A stretch of 64,000 nt of DNA from an uncultured Chitinophagaceae bacterium (GCA_937907395.1 CALCII010000013.1:62001-126000), one strand, 5' to 3'. Shown: positions 44,001-52,627, numbered from the stretch's first letter. Notes: generated from the sequence alone by a model not told the origin. Translations and numbers: made by a program.

Positions 44001-44236
44001 GATTAGTGCCTGTATTAATGACAGCACTGGTTGCAGCATTTGCGCTGATACCACTAACACTGGATGCTACGGCTCCAGGTAAAGAAATCCTGTACCCTGT
44101 TGCTACAGTTATTCTGGGCGGCTTAGTTAGTTCAACTTTATTAGACATGATTGTAACTCCTGTTGTATTTAAAATATTTGGCGAAAAAGCCCTAAAGAAA
44201 TATCTGGAAGAGCAACAGAAGAAAGAATTTGAATAA
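41069..44236 (+). CDS. RND metal or hydrophobic-substrate efflux pump (CzcA/CusA-like)
   Basis: 1055 residues, full length, with twelve membrane segments and two large porter domains. Segment 4 carries GGLAIAIGELVDDAIVDVEN, with the acidic proton-relay residues D-D. The metal-type specificity is not obvious: neither the DFGxxVDGAV of CzcA nor the Met-rich copper pattern of CusA is present, so it may belong to a third heavy-metal subgroup or to a broader one. It follows the hairpin at 40981 and is separated by about 6.4 kb from its likely channel and adaptor genes at 34629 and 35816. Confidence 0.88.
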   Translation: MLNKLILFSLKNRMLVVSMAALLMVYGVFTLVNLPVDVLPDLNRPRVTIFLEANGMAPEEIEAQVNLPVETQLNGAPGVEVVRSVASPGLGMVFVEFDWNTDVYRARQLTAEKLQNIQLPKGITPVMGPISSIMGQIMMIAVTSDTTSPADLRTLADFTIRRRLMSVKGVSQVIPIGGERMQYQVLISSEKLRQYNLSIDDIDNALQLTNQNTTGGFVDNKGSETLIRNIGRANTLEDLANTVVSNRNAAPILLKQVAEVKFGGPIKRGDGSFNGKPAVILSIEKQPGSSTLTVTDEALKAIEEIKTSLPKNIHIHTDVFQQKNFIVNSITNVEEALRDGFILVIIILFLFLLNFRTTIITLSAIPLSLIITAIVFKFFDISINTLTLGGLAIAIGELVDDAIVDVENVYRRLKENWVSDKPKPLLKVIYEASSEVRNSIVYATIIVVLVFIPLFYLQGIEGRIFAPLGIAYITSIIASLVVSLTVTPALCSYLLEKKNHLKHINLAFWKKKQKASSVDAPHEPDSALVRWLKKQDLKLLHWGLKRTKLVTGFAIALIIASVSIIPFFGTEFLPPFNEGSFTVNVLAPAGTSLEESNKIGTIAEKQILNVPEVALTSRRTGRAELDEHAEPPSYTEIDVALKPGGRSRAKVLEDIRNNLAVIKGVTINIGQPISHRLDHLLSGVRAQVAVKIFGNDLLTLRSNADQLKSIISNVPGVVDVQVENQVMVPQLMIKLDRMAVQRYGLQVGKVADELEVFYNGKVVSQILDGQKSFDIVLRTDDSTRKNIEAIRNTQIAASDGSLIPLQQIASIEIENSINAVNHENTQRRIVVSANVQGRDLGSTVKEMQETVKKKLPLQEGYYLQWGGQFESQQSASKLITILSIFSVAGIFLVLYSHFKSSRIALQIMLNIPLALIGSVIAVILTGGVFSIATMVGFITLTGIASRNGIMMISHYIHLVQHEGEVFGDKMIIRGSLERLVPVLMTALVAAFALIPLTLDATAPGKEILYPVATVILGGLVSSTLLDMIVTPVVFKIFGEKALKKYLEEQQKKEFE

Positions 44237-44265
44237 ACATATTGACAATTAAAAAAGAAAAACCA

Positions 44266-44343
44266 CATGGGTCGGAGCCCTGCTTTGGTTTCCTTATTTA
44301 TAATGAAACAATTTCTGGAGCAGGGTTTCCGCACCCGCCAATT
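44266..44343. repeat. hairpin-forming intergenic repeat, copy 1
   Basis: About 78 bases with outer arms CATGGGTCGGAGCCCTGC and GCAGGGTTTCCGCACCCG and an inner pairing of GTTTC with GAAAC. A second copy lies at 60708-60786. Both sit in the gap after an efflux gene. Confidence 0.75.
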
Positions 44344-44402
44344 GATCATTTCGCTTTAAACCGGATTTAATTTGAGTATCACTTTAAAATAAAGTCATTG
44401 TT

Positions 44403-45053
44403 GTGGAGCAAATAAAATTCATACCTGCACTCAGATTCAAATGGCTTACACCATTGTATGATTTTTTTGTAAGTATTACTATGCCTGAGAAAAAAATTAA
44501 ACAGGTGTTGATTTCAAATGCTAATATCCATGCCTCCTCAAAGCTGCTTGATTTTGGTTGCGGCACTGCTACATTAACTATCATGGCAAAACAATCATCA
44601 CCGGAGGCAAAAGTAACAGGTATTGATATTGATACAGAGATATTGGATAAAGCAACAAAAAAGATAAAAGAAGAAAAGCTGGATATTTTTTTGCTTGATT
44701 ATGATGGAAAACATTTGCCCTTTCAGCGTAATGCTTTTGACAGAGTAATATCCTGCCTGGTTTTTCATCACCTTGATACAGATATAAAGCAAACTATGCT
44801 GGCAGAGATATTCCGGGTTATGAATAAAGATGGTCATTTACTTATTGCCGACTTTGGCCGTTCCAAATCATGGGTTCAAAGAACGCTTTTTAATATAATA
44901 AGAGGCCTGGATGGATTTAAATCTACAGATGCAAATGCCAGAGGATTATTACCTGAAATGATTTCGGATGCCGGGTTTGAAAATGTGGCCATTAAAACCC
45001 GTTTTAAAACCATGTTTGGAGAAGTACAAATAATCAGTGGAGAAAAAATATAA
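44403..45053 (+). CDS. class I SAM-dependent methyltransferase
   Basis: 216 residues, starting with GTG (44403); the next ATG is 26 codons in. The SAM-binding motif I is LLDFGCGTATLTIMAKQ (about 42-58), followed by VTGIDIDTEILDKA and the post-motif ISCLVFHHL, as in UbiE/menaquinone-like methyltransferases. The substrate is unknown. Enzymes of this type sometimes methylate metalloids such as arsenic or selenium, but no Cys triad typical of ArsM is present, so that is not supported. It lies between the pump operon and the DUF2911 gene and may be co-transcribed with the latter (18 bases apart). Confidence 0.88.
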   Translation: MEQIKFIPALRFKWLTPLYDFFVSITMPEKKIKQVLISNANIHASSKLLDFGCGTATLTIMAKQSSPEAKVTGIDIDTEILDKATKKIKEEKLDIFLLDYDGKHLPFQRNAFDRVISCLVFHHLDTDIKQTMLAEIFRVMNKDGHLLIADFGRSKSWVQRTLFNIIRGLDGFKSTDANARGLLPEMISDAGFENVAIKTRFKTMFGEVQIISGEKI

Positions 45054-45071
45054 ATACAAATAAATAACATC

Positions 45072-45641
45072 ATGAAAAAGAAATTTTATTTACTGCTTTT
45101 AATAATAGCAACAGCATTTACAGTAACAGCACAGGAACAAAAGAAAGAAGAGGTTTGCTACAATCCCAATTTAGTAAAAGATACCAGCAAGAAAAGTATT
45201 AAATCCATGGCCGTTGTAGTAATTCATGGCGACAGTATAAAAATCAATTATCATTCACCCGGCGTCCGTAAGAGAATAATATGGGGTGGCCTTGTTCCTT
45301 ATGGTGAAGTATGGGTAACGGGAGCACACGATGCAACAACTCTTGAAATCGGCAAAGCGTTTGTTGTTGGAGGTAAGGAAATCCCTGCCGGTAAATACGC
45401 CATTTTTACTATTCCCGGGAAATCGGAATGGACAGTTATCATCAATAAACAATGGAAACAACACTTAGCAACTGAATACGATGAAAAGGATGATGTGGTA
45501 AGACTGAAAATAAAGCCAAAGAAAAATACGCATACCGAGAGGCTGCAATATTTTATAACGGATAAGAAGAATGGAAGAACAACAATTGATGTTGCATGGG
45601 AGAAACTGAAAATAAGTTTTGACATTATACTTAAGCCCTGA
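45072..45641 (+). CDS. DUF2911 secreted protein
   Basis: 189 residues: signal peptide (LLLLIIATAFTVTAQ), then the DUF2911 domain with INYHSPGVRKRIIWGGLVPY, EVWVTGAHDATTLE and IPAGKYAIFTIPGKSEWTVI, all characteristic. It is a beta-rich periplasmic or surface protein whose function is unknown. Bacteroidota genomes have many copies, often near copper and iron genes. Here it stands immediately before the DUF2231/Met-rich membrane protein, which suggests co-expression. Confidence 0.85.
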   Translation: MKKKFYLLLLIIATAFTVTAQEQKKEEVCYNPNLVKDTSKKSIKSMAVVVIHGDSIKINYHSPGVRKRIIWGGLVPYGEVWVTGAHDATTLEIGKAFVVGGKEIPAGKYAIFTIPGKSEWTVIINKQWKQHLATEYDEKDDVVRLKIKPKKNTHTERLQYFITDKKNGRTTIDVAWEKLKISFDIILKP

Positions 45642-45706
45642 TTGAAGATTTGCAGTTGACAGCCTGGAGAAAGTGGCTAATTATTAAACAGTATTAAAAA
45701 TACTTT

Positions 45707-46618
45707 ATGTTTAAAGACTTTCCATCGCTCCACCCCCTTGTAGTACATTTCCCAATTGTGCTAATATTGCTTGCAGCCGCCTTCCAGGTAGTGGTTGTAT
45801 GGAAACCGCATTGGCGGCAAATCCGCTGGGCCACATTATGCATAATGGCAGCCGCATTTTTTTCTGCGCTAGCGGCCAGTACCATTTTTCACGCAATGCC
45901 TTCTGCTGATGCACCAAAGGCCGCTATGCAAATATTTGAGGAACATGAGAAATATGCCCAATTAACCTTATGGATGTCAGGTATTACTTTATTACTTAAA
46001 AGTATCGGGATTTTCTTTAAGATCAACAGAAGACTATACGAACTAATCGTTCTGCTTGCCGCAATCATCGCTGCTATTTTCCTATCCATTGCGGGGCATC
46101 ATGGGGCAAAACTTACACATGTTGCAGGTGTGGGGCCTATGGGCAGGTATTTAATGAAAGACCATGGTGCCGGTCATGATGAAAAAGATATGGAAGGCAT
46201 GGACATGGATGGAGATAGCACGACGCACATGAATGATACACACATGAACGATTCAATGCCGGGGATGAAGAATATGCCTGGAATGGATACAATGAAAGGT
46301 ATGAAGAACATGGATAACATGAAGGACATGGAGGGAATGGACAAGATGAAAGACATGAATAATATGCCGGGGATGGATAAAATGAAAGATATGAAGGATA
46401 TGAAGGATATGAAAAATATGCCCGGTATGGACACTATGAAAAACATGAAAGGCATGGACAATATGAAGGACATGAAGGATATGCCTGGAATGGACAGCAC
46501 CATGAAAATGGAGGATATGAAAAACATGAATATGCCGATGAAAAATCCAATGGACACATTCCGCTTCCCGGACAATAACCCTGCCCGGAAAAAGGCAAAA
46601 AAGCCGATTAAACAATAA
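45707..46618 (+). CDS. DUF2231-type membrane protein with long Met-rich tail
   Basis: 303 residues. Residues 1-135 form four membrane segments with the DUF2231-type start HPLVVHFPIVLILLAA. After an HHGAKLTHVAG loop the chain becomes a repetitive tail (about 155-290) built from M-K-D-M, M-P-G-M and M-D-x-M units with Met every two to four residues, ending in a basic stretch. Such tails bind Cu(I) by thioether sulfur, as in CopC/PcoE/Ctr1. The tail probably faces the periplasm and collects copper. The DNA is a tandem run of short near-repeats, prone to length change. The multicopper oxidase gene follows by 11 bases. Confidence 0.85.
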   Translation: MFKDFPSLHPLVVHFPIVLILLAAAFQVVVVWKPHWRQIRWATLCIMAAAFFSALAASTIFHAMPSADAPKAAMQIFEEHEKYAQLTLWMSGITLLLKSIGIFFKINRRLYELIVLLAAIIAAIFLSIAGHHGAKLTHVAGVGPMGRYLMKDHGAGHDEKDMEGMDMDGDSTTHMNDTHMNDSMPGMKNMPGMDTMKGMKNMDNMKDMEGMDKMKDMNNMPGMDKMKDMKDMKDMKNMPGMDTMKNMKGMDNMKDMKDMPGMDSTMKMEDMKNMNMPMKNPMDTFRFPDNNPARKKAKKPIKQ

Positions 46619-46629
46619 AACATTTCACA

Positions 46630-48897
46630 ATGAAAAAGCTATTCTTTTTTTTATTGTTGATTCCTTTTTGCAGTATGGGACAAATCAACCACTCCATGCA
46701 CAAGAGTACGGGCAAAGATTCGGTGATGCAAAAAACAACTTCATACAATCATCCGTTGCAATCAGCAAAGATTAAATCAGGAATGGCTTACACTGGAAAA
46801 AAAGTGGAGTATGATTTATATGTAACGGATACGATGGTGAACTTTACCGGTAAGCATCGCCATGCTATTGCAATCAATGGCCAGATACCAGCACCCATTC
46901 TTGAATTTACCGAAGGCGACACCGCAATTATCCGTGTGCATAATCTGATGAAGATGGAAACTTCCATTCACTGGCATGGCATATTGTTGCCCAATAAAGA
47001 AGATGGCGTCCCTTACCTAACCACATCCCCTGTTGAACCCGGCGAAACTTATACTTTCACTTTTCCGCTTATTCAAAGTGGCACTTACTGGTATCACTCT
47101 CATACCATGCTACAGGAGCAAAGCGGCTTATATGGTTCAATCGTAATTCACCCAGCCCAGCCAGAACCTGAACTAAAAGAATATGTTTTGCTATTATCAG
47201 ACTGGACGGATGAAAATCCACACCAGGTAATGCGTTACCTGAAACGTGGAGGCGAATGGTATGCCATTAAAAAAGGCGCATTGCAAAGTTATGGCGAAGC
47301 CATTGCTGCCGGATCATTTAAAGACAAATTAAAGCAGGAATGGCAACGTATGCCTGCAATGGATGTGTCAGATGTGTATTACAATAAATTCCTAATGAAC
47401 GGGCAGGAAAAAAATTATTTCAAAGATGCAAAGCCAGGCGAGGTAATAAGGCTACGCATCATCAACGGTTCCGCTTCCTCTTATTTTACATTGCAATATG
47501 GAATGAGTTATATGCGGCTGATTGCGGCAGATGGAATAAATGTTACTCCTGTTTCTATAAGCAAATTAGAAATTGCAGTTGCAGAAACGTATGATGTTTT
47601 AATTACTGTTCCTGAAACCGGTGCAGCTGAATTAAGAGCCACCTCCTGGGATGTAGTGGGCTTTTCATCCGGCTATTTTGGGAATGGTGCTATAATGAAT
47701 GCACCTGATATTCCCAAGCTTGACTATTTTAAAATGATGAGGGAAATGGGCAGCATGAATATGAATGGTATGAACATGGACGGCATGGACATGAAGAACA
47801 TGGATATGAAAGAAATGAAAATGCCATCAGATACCATACCTGCAAAAAAGGATATGGATATGGGGAACATGAATGGCATGAATATGAACAATATGCAGGG
47901 GATGGACATGGGTATGCCCGGAGATTTTAACTATAATATGCTGCGGGCACTGCATCCCACCACTTTGGATTCTACTTTGAAACCAAGAGAAGTTAAACTA
48001 ACTCTTACAGGCAATATGTTGCGATATGTGTGGTCATTTGATTTTAAAACTTTATCGGTGGCTGACAAAATTATAATCCACAAAGGTGAAAGGGTAAGGT
48101 TTGTTCTAACAAACAATACTATGATGCGTCACCCGCTTCACCTGCACGGCCACTTCTTCCGCTTTATCAACAGCCAGGGTGACTATTCGCCCTTGAAACA
48201 TTCGTTTGACATTCAACCAATGCAAACAGTTACAATTGAGTTTGAAGCAAACGAAGAGAAAGATTGGTTTTTTCATTGCCACATCCTTTATCACATGATG
48301 GCTGGTATGGCCCGTATTGTAAGCTATGAAGACAGCGAACAAAATGAATTCGCCAAAACCGGTTACAAAGAATTAAAAAAAGAAGACAATATACTTTATC
48401 CCTGGTTCGACTTATCTGTACATTCTCAGGGCGCCTGGCTATCCGGCAATATTTCCAACAATAAAAACGCTTTGGAGTTTGAAGGAAGGGCAAGCTGGAA
48501 CGGTAATTATGAAACAGAAACACATCTGCTCCGCTATTTAGACAAAAAACAATACTTAGCCTTTTATATAGGTTTTGACTATCGAAAAAACAAGACACTT
48601 CCTTTAGCCAATAAACCCAACAGCAAAGACAATCGCCGGGTTTTTGATGCCGGTTTTTACTATTTATTACCAATGCTTATACGTTCTGAATGGCGGATAG
48701 ACCATACAGGTAAATTGCGACTCCAATTGGAAAGAAGAGACATACCTCTTAGTAACAATGTCTTTTTTGATTTCCGGGTAAATACTGATAGGGAATATGC
48801 TATCGGTTTCAGGTATATGATAGCCAAGCCTCTTTCAATAAGCACAAACTATGACAGTGATTATAATTGGGGAATTGGCTTAACATGGCATTATTGA
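46630..48897 (+). CDS. copA: multicopper oxidase (CopA-type) with C-terminal beta-barrel-like domain
   Basis: 755 residues. Signal peptide (LFFFLLLIPFCSMGQ), then cupredoxin domains with all copper signatures: SIHWHGILLP (about 111-120), TYWYHSHT (about 155), HPLHLHGHFF (about 500-510) and WFFHCHILYHMMAGM (about 546-560). A Met-rich insert (about 375-440: MNMNGMNMDGMDMKNMDMKE and GMNMNNMQGMDMGMPG) fits Cu(I) oxidation. Beyond residue 590 the chain leaves the oxidase family: an alternating beta-strand run resembling CopB outer-membrane barrels and ending GIGLTWHY. It should oxidise toxic Cu(I) to Cu(II); the tail may anchor it in the outer membrane. No twin-Arg signal is seen. Confidence 0.85.
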   Translation: MKKLFFFLLLIPFCSMGQINHSMHKSTGKDSVMQKTTSYNHPLQSAKIKSGMAYTGKKVEYDLYVTDTMVNFTGKHRHAIAINGQIPAPILEFTEGDTAIIRVHNLMKMETSIHWHGILLPNKEDGVPYLTTSPVEPGETYTFTFPLIQSGTYWYHSHTMLQEQSGLYGSIVIHPAQPEPELKEYVLLLSDWTDENPHQVMRYLKRGGEWYAIKKGALQSYGEAIAAGSFKDKLKQEWQRMPAMDVSDVYYNKFLMNGQEKNYFKDAKPGEVIRLRIINGSASSYFTLQYGMSYMRLIAADGINVTPVSISKLEIAVAETYDVLITVPETGAAELRATSWDVVGFSSGYFGNGAIMNAPDIPKLDYFKMMREMGSMNMNGMNMDGMDMKNMDMKEMKMPSDTIPAKKDMDMGNMNGMNMNNMQGMDMGMPGDFNYNMLRALHPTTLDSTLKPREVKLTLTGNMLRYVWSFDFKTLSVADKIIIHKGERVRFVLTNNTMMRHPLHLHGHFFRFINSQGDYSPLKHSFDIQPMQTVTIEFEANEEKDWFFHCHILYHMMAGMARIVSYEDSEQNEFAKTGYKELKKEDNILYPWFDLSVHSQGAWLSGNISNNKNALEFEGRASWNGNYETETHLLRYLDKKQYLAFYIGFDYRKNKTLPLANKPNSKDNRRVFDAGFYYLLPMLIRSEWRIDHTGKLRLQLERRDIPLSNNVFFDFRVNTDREYAIGFRYMIAKPLSISTNYDSDYNWGIGLTWHY

Positions 48898-48925
48898 ATT
48901 ATCAGATAACGTATAAAAATGTTTT

Positions 48926-51211
48926 ATGGAACATAATCATCACAACAAAGAACAGTATACATGCCCTATGCATCCGGAGATTGTACAAGATAAACCCGGT
49001 AACTGCCCCAAATGCGGAATGACACTCGTTCTTGTTGGTGCAAAAGGGGAAGAACATACTCATACTCACCATAAACATGCAGGACATGCAACAGATGAGC
49101 ACTCTTCTCATACGGAGCATATTGCGCCTGTTGTAGAAATGCGAAGCACTCAGGGGTTTCATAAATATACCTGTCCAATGCATCCGCAAATAATACAGGA
49201 TGGGCCAGGCAAATGTCCTTTATGCGGCATGACGCTGGTACCACTTACTAAACCGGGTACTCATGACGGACATGAAGCTCATGCATCAGGTATTGCGGAT
49301 TTTAAAAAACGATTTTATGTAGTGCTGGTATTAACTATTCCCATTATGCTGCTATCAGAAATGATTCAGCATTGGTTAAATATTCATATCAGTTTTCCCG
49401 GTTCAAAATATGTATTACTTGCTTTGGCCTCTGTCGTTTTCTTTTACGGCGGCTGGCCTTTTTTGAAAGGGCTGGTGGGTGAAATAAGGGTAAAGAACCC
49501 GGGCATGATGACGCTGATTGGTTTTGCCATTTCAGTAGCATATATCTATAGCACTGCAACTGTGTTTGGATTAAAAGGCATGGATTTCTTTTGGGAACTG
49601 GCAACACTTATTCTAATAATGCTGTTAGGGCATTGGATTGAAATGAAATCAGTTGCCGGAGCTTCCAGGGAGCTGGAATTATTGGTTCAGCTTATGCCAG
49701 ATGACGCTCACTTAGTAGATGGTGAAAAAGTGACTGATGTAAAAACTGAAACGCTGAAAGAGGGTGATATTGTACTTATCAAGCCAGGGGAGAAAGTTGC
49801 TGCTGACGGCATAATCTCAGACGGAGAAAGTTATCTGAATGAATCCATGCTTACCGGCGAATCAAAACCTGTGGAGAAAGGAAAAGGAGATAAAGTAATT
49901 GCGGGTTCTATTAATGGAAACGGTTCTATTAAGGTTACCGTATCGCATGGGGCGAAAGATTCTTATCTCTCACAAGTCATAAAGTTGGTTGATGATGCAC
50001 AAAAATCAAAATCTAAAACCCAGCTGGTAGCAGACAAGGCTGCAAAGTGGCTGACAGCAATTGCGATTATAGCGGGCATTGGTACATTTTTATACTGGTA
50101 TTTAACAGGTCAATCTTTGGCTTTTGCCATGGAAAGAATGGTGACAGTAATTGTTATTTGTTGCCCCCATGCTTTAGGATTGGCAGTTCCGTTGGTCGTT
50201 GCAAAATCAACAGCCTTATCAGCGAAAAACGGGCTGCTGATTAAAAACAGAACAGCATTTGAAAATGCAAGAAAAATCACCACCATTGTATTTGACAAAA
50301 CCGGTACACTTACGGTAGGAAAATTTGAAGTATCAAAAATTGTTTCACTCCAAAAAGGCCTGAATGAAAATGAAATCATTCGCCTGGCTTCTGCATTGGA
50401 ACAAAAATCTGAGCATCCCATTGCAACAGGCATCTTGCAAAAAGTTAAAGACTTATCTATCACAATTCCGGCAACAGAAAGCTTTAATGCGATTACAGGT
50501 AAAGGCGTTGAAGCAACAGTAGAAGGCAAAAAAGTATTGGTTGTCAGTCCGGGTTATTTAAAGGAAAATAATATTCCTGTTCCTGATGGCTTTACAACTA
50601 ACGACATGGAAACGATTGTGTTTGTAATTATCAATAATGAATTAGCAGGATACATTGCATTATCGGATGAGATAAGACCTGAATCAGCCGAGGCCATTAA
50701 AACGTTGAAACAAAATAATATCAAATCAATATTGTTGACAGGCGACAATAATAAAGTAGCAGCAAGTGTAAGTAAAACATTGGGCATGGATAGTTTTTTT
50801 GCAGAAGTGTTGCCGCATCAGAAATTAGAAAAGATAAAGGAGTTGCAAAACAAAGGCGAATTTGTAGCCATGACAGGTGATGGTGTAAATGATGCACCTG
50901 CCTTGGCACAGGCTGATATCGGTATTGCTGTTGGCAGCGGTAGTGACATTGCCGCAGAAACAGCTGGGATCGTTTTGGTAAACAGCAACCCAAAAGACAT
51001 TGTGAGTTTGATTTTATTTGGAAAAGCCACCTACAGCAAGATGATTCAGAATTTAATGTGGGCAACTGGTTACAACGTAGTGGCTTTACCATTAGCTGCT
51101 GGTGTGTTATACAAAATGGGAATATTGTTAAGTCCTGCTGCCGGAGCTGTTTTAATGAGTGTGAGTACTGTTGTGGTAGCTATTAATGCAAGTATGTTGA
51201 AGGTTAAATAA
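48926..51211 (+). CDS. copB: P1B-3-type copper-exporting ATPase with two HMBD units
   Basis: 761 residues. The cytoplasmic N terminus has two metal-binding units (YTCPMHPEIVQDKPGNCPKC with GMTL, about 12-40, and YTCPMHPQIIQDGPGKCPLC with GMTL, about 78-104) separated by a His-rich stretch (HTHTHHKHAGHATDEHSSHT). Eight membrane segments follow; the transport site is CCPHALGLAVP (about 411), the CPH form of the P1B-3 group that moves Cu(II) or Ag. The phosphorylation motif DKTGTLT is at about 456 and the hinge GDGVNDAP at about 650. It starts 28 bases after the oxidase gene. It exports copper from cytoplasm to periplasm. Confidence 0.93.
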   Translation: MEHNHHNKEQYTCPMHPEIVQDKPGNCPKCGMTLVLVGAKGEEHTHTHHKHAGHATDEHSSHTEHIAPVVEMRSTQGFHKYTCPMHPQIIQDGPGKCPLCGMTLVPLTKPGTHDGHEAHASGIADFKKRFYVVLVLTIPIMLLSEMIQHWLNIHISFPGSKYVLLALASVVFFYGGWPFLKGLVGEIRVKNPGMMTLIGFAISVAYIYSTATVFGLKGMDFFWELATLILIMLLGHWIEMKSVAGASRELELLVQLMPDDAHLVDGEKVTDVKTETLKEGDIVLIKPGEKVAADGIISDGESYLNESMLTGESKPVEKGKGDKVIAGSINGNGSIKVTVSHGAKDSYLSQVIKLVDDAQKSKSKTQLVADKAAKWLTAIAIIAGIGTFLYWYLTGQSLAFAMERMVTVIVICCPHALGLAVPLVVAKSTALSAKNGLLIKNRTAFENARKITTIVFDKTGTLTVGKFEVSKIVSLQKGLNENEIIRLASALEQKSEHPIATGILQKVKDLSITIPATESFNAITGKGVEATVEGKKVLVVSPGYLKENNIPVPDGFTTNDMETIVFVIINNELAGYIALSDEIRPESAEAIKTLKQNNIKSILLTGDNNKVAASVSKTLGMDSFFAEVLPHQKLEKIKELQNKGEFVAMTGDGVNDAPALAQADIGIAVGSGSDIAAETAGIVLVNSNPKDIVSLILFGKATYSKMIQNLMWATGYNVVALPLAAGVLYKMGILLSPAAGAVLMSVSTVVVAINASMLKVK

Positions 51212-51221
51212 ATCATTGTTA

Positions 51222-52058
51222 ATGATACTTTATATTACATGGAATATAGATCCTGAGATATTCAGGATTGGCGGTTTTGCACTCAGGTACTATTCTGTAA
51301 TGTTTGTATTTGCCTTTTACTTCAGCTATTTGTTGCTTTCAAAAATTTATAAAAAGGAAAACATTTCCCTTTCACTGCTGAATAAGTTATCAGTCTATAT
51401 TTTTATTGGGACAATTGCCGGAGCCCGGTTAGGTCACACACTGTTTTATGAATTTGGCTATTATAAAAATCATTTGTTGGAAATTATCTTACCATTCAGT
51501 ATTAGAAATGGAAAATTTGAATTGACAGGATACCAGGGATTGGCAAGTCATGGCGCCGCCATTGGGATAATTATTGCAGTTATTTGGTATTGCTGGAAAT
51601 CTAAACAATCATTTTTATGGATCATGGACAGGCTTGTAATTGTTGTAGCCCTCTCCGCTTTTTTTATCCGTATTGGTAATCTTTTTAATTCCGAAATTAT
51701 TGGTAAACCAACCAATGTTGCCTGGGCTTTTATTTTTGAAAGAGTTGATATGATTCCACGGCATCCTGCACAATTGTATGAGGCTATATCATACCTGATT
51801 ATTTTTGGTATTCTCTGGTTCCTATATAAAAAGAAAATAGAAAAAGTACAGCAAGGTTTTGTTTTTGGAAGTTTTCTGATAATGCTGTTTTCTGTAAGAT
51901 TTTTAGTTGAATTTGTAAAGGAAAACCAAGAGACTTTTGAAAATACTATGGTAATAAATATGGGACAAATACTAAGTATTCCTTTTATCCTGATTGGTGT
52001 CATCCTAATGATCTCAAAATCAAAACAAAACGGTGATAAAGAAATACCTGGCCTGTAA
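51222..52058 (+). CDS. lgt: prolipoprotein diacylglyceryl transferase
   Basis: 278 residues from the ATG at 51222; a TTG two codons earlier is unlikely. Seven membrane segments with the Lgt landmarks: FALRYYSVMFVFAFYFSYLL at the front, GARLGHTLFYEF (R and H of the active site), SHGAAIGIIIAVIWYC, and FIRIGNLFNSEIIGKPTNVA with RHPAQLYEA, which hold the conserved R, N, E and H. It transfers a diacylglyceryl group from phosphatidylglycerol to the Cys of lipoproteins. Being placed among several metal-binding lipoproteins is unusual. It may be a second copy devoted to this island or carried by a mobile element. Confidence 0.92.
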   Translation: MILYITWNIDPEIFRIGGFALRYYSVMFVFAFYFSYLLLSKIYKKENISLSLLNKLSVYIFIGTIAGARLGHTLFYEFGYYKNHLLEIILPFSIRNGKFELTGYQGLASHGAAIGIIIAVIWYCWKSKQSFLWIMDRLVIVVALSAFFIRIGNLFNSEIIGKPTNVAWAFIFERVDMIPRHPAQLYEAISYLIIFGILWFLYKKKIEKVQQGFVFGSFLIMLFSVRFLVEFVKENQETFENTMVINMGQILSIPFILIGVILMISKSKQNGDKEIPGL

Positions 52059-52153
52059 GAAATCAATTATAAAAACTATCTTTTATTTAAAGACTTTTAG
52101 ATAATATACTGAATCAAACTAATTGAAAATATTACTACATCAAACAAAAAAAT

Positions 52154-52627
52154 ATGAAACCGATTTACGTTTTAATTATAGCAGTTTTTGTTTTGTCCTG
52201 CAATAAAAATGAGTCCACGGAAATTATTCAGCAAGACGATCTTGCTGCTTCTGTTGCTATGACCGGGGAATTATCCGATATGCGACAGTCAGTGAATAGC
52301 CTCATAACCGCTCCGAATCCTACGCAGCGTCTTTATTGGGACAGCGTCTATCATCATCATGACTCCTTGTTCTGGCATCACCACAATGTCTATCATCATG
52401 GTACATACACTCATGATGATCACAGCCATCAATGGGTACCTTATGATCCAACTATTAATCACCATGGCCATCATCATCCCCAATATCCCGGGCATCTCAA
52501 TGATTCACTTGTTACCATAACCAACAATCATCACCACGTTAACTGTGAACATCATCCGGGACATCATATTTGTCATCACCATACAATGGATTCTTTACAT
52601 CATGTTCATAACTTACACCATCCATAA
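52154..52627 (+). CDS. His-rich lipoprotein
   Basis: 157 residues. The lipoprotein signal ends in FVLSC (about residue 16). Residues about 67-157 hold some 32 His, in runs such as YHHHDSLFWHHHNVYHHG and HHVNCEHHPGHHICHHH with two Cys. It is likely an outer-membrane or periplasmic sponge for Zn, Ni or Cu. No homologous family is recognised; composition is the only guide. Its stop overlaps the start of the TlpA gene (TAATG), so the two are coupled. Confidence 0.75.
   Translation: MKPIYVLIIAVFVLSCNKNESTEIIQQDDLAASVAMTGELSDMRQSVNSLITAPNPTQRLYWDSVYHHHDSLFWHHHNVYHHGTYTHDDHSHQWVPYDPTINHHGHHHPQYPGHLNDSLVTITNNHHHVNCEHHPGHHICHHHTMDSLHHVHNLHHP

Noticed and set aside
44403..45053. Arsenite methyltransferase (ArsM)
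   Set aside because: The fold fits a class I methyltransferase, but the conserved Cys of ArsM are absent.
46180..46540. Short tandem repeats that could be mistaken for a CRISPR array
   Set aside because: They are in-frame coding near-repeats without regular spacers, and no cas gene is present.
46174..46623. 149-residue antisense frame rich in Phe, Met, Ser and Ile
   Set aside because: It is the reverse reading of the Met-rich repeats of the DUF2231 gene; its composition follows from the repeat, not from selection.
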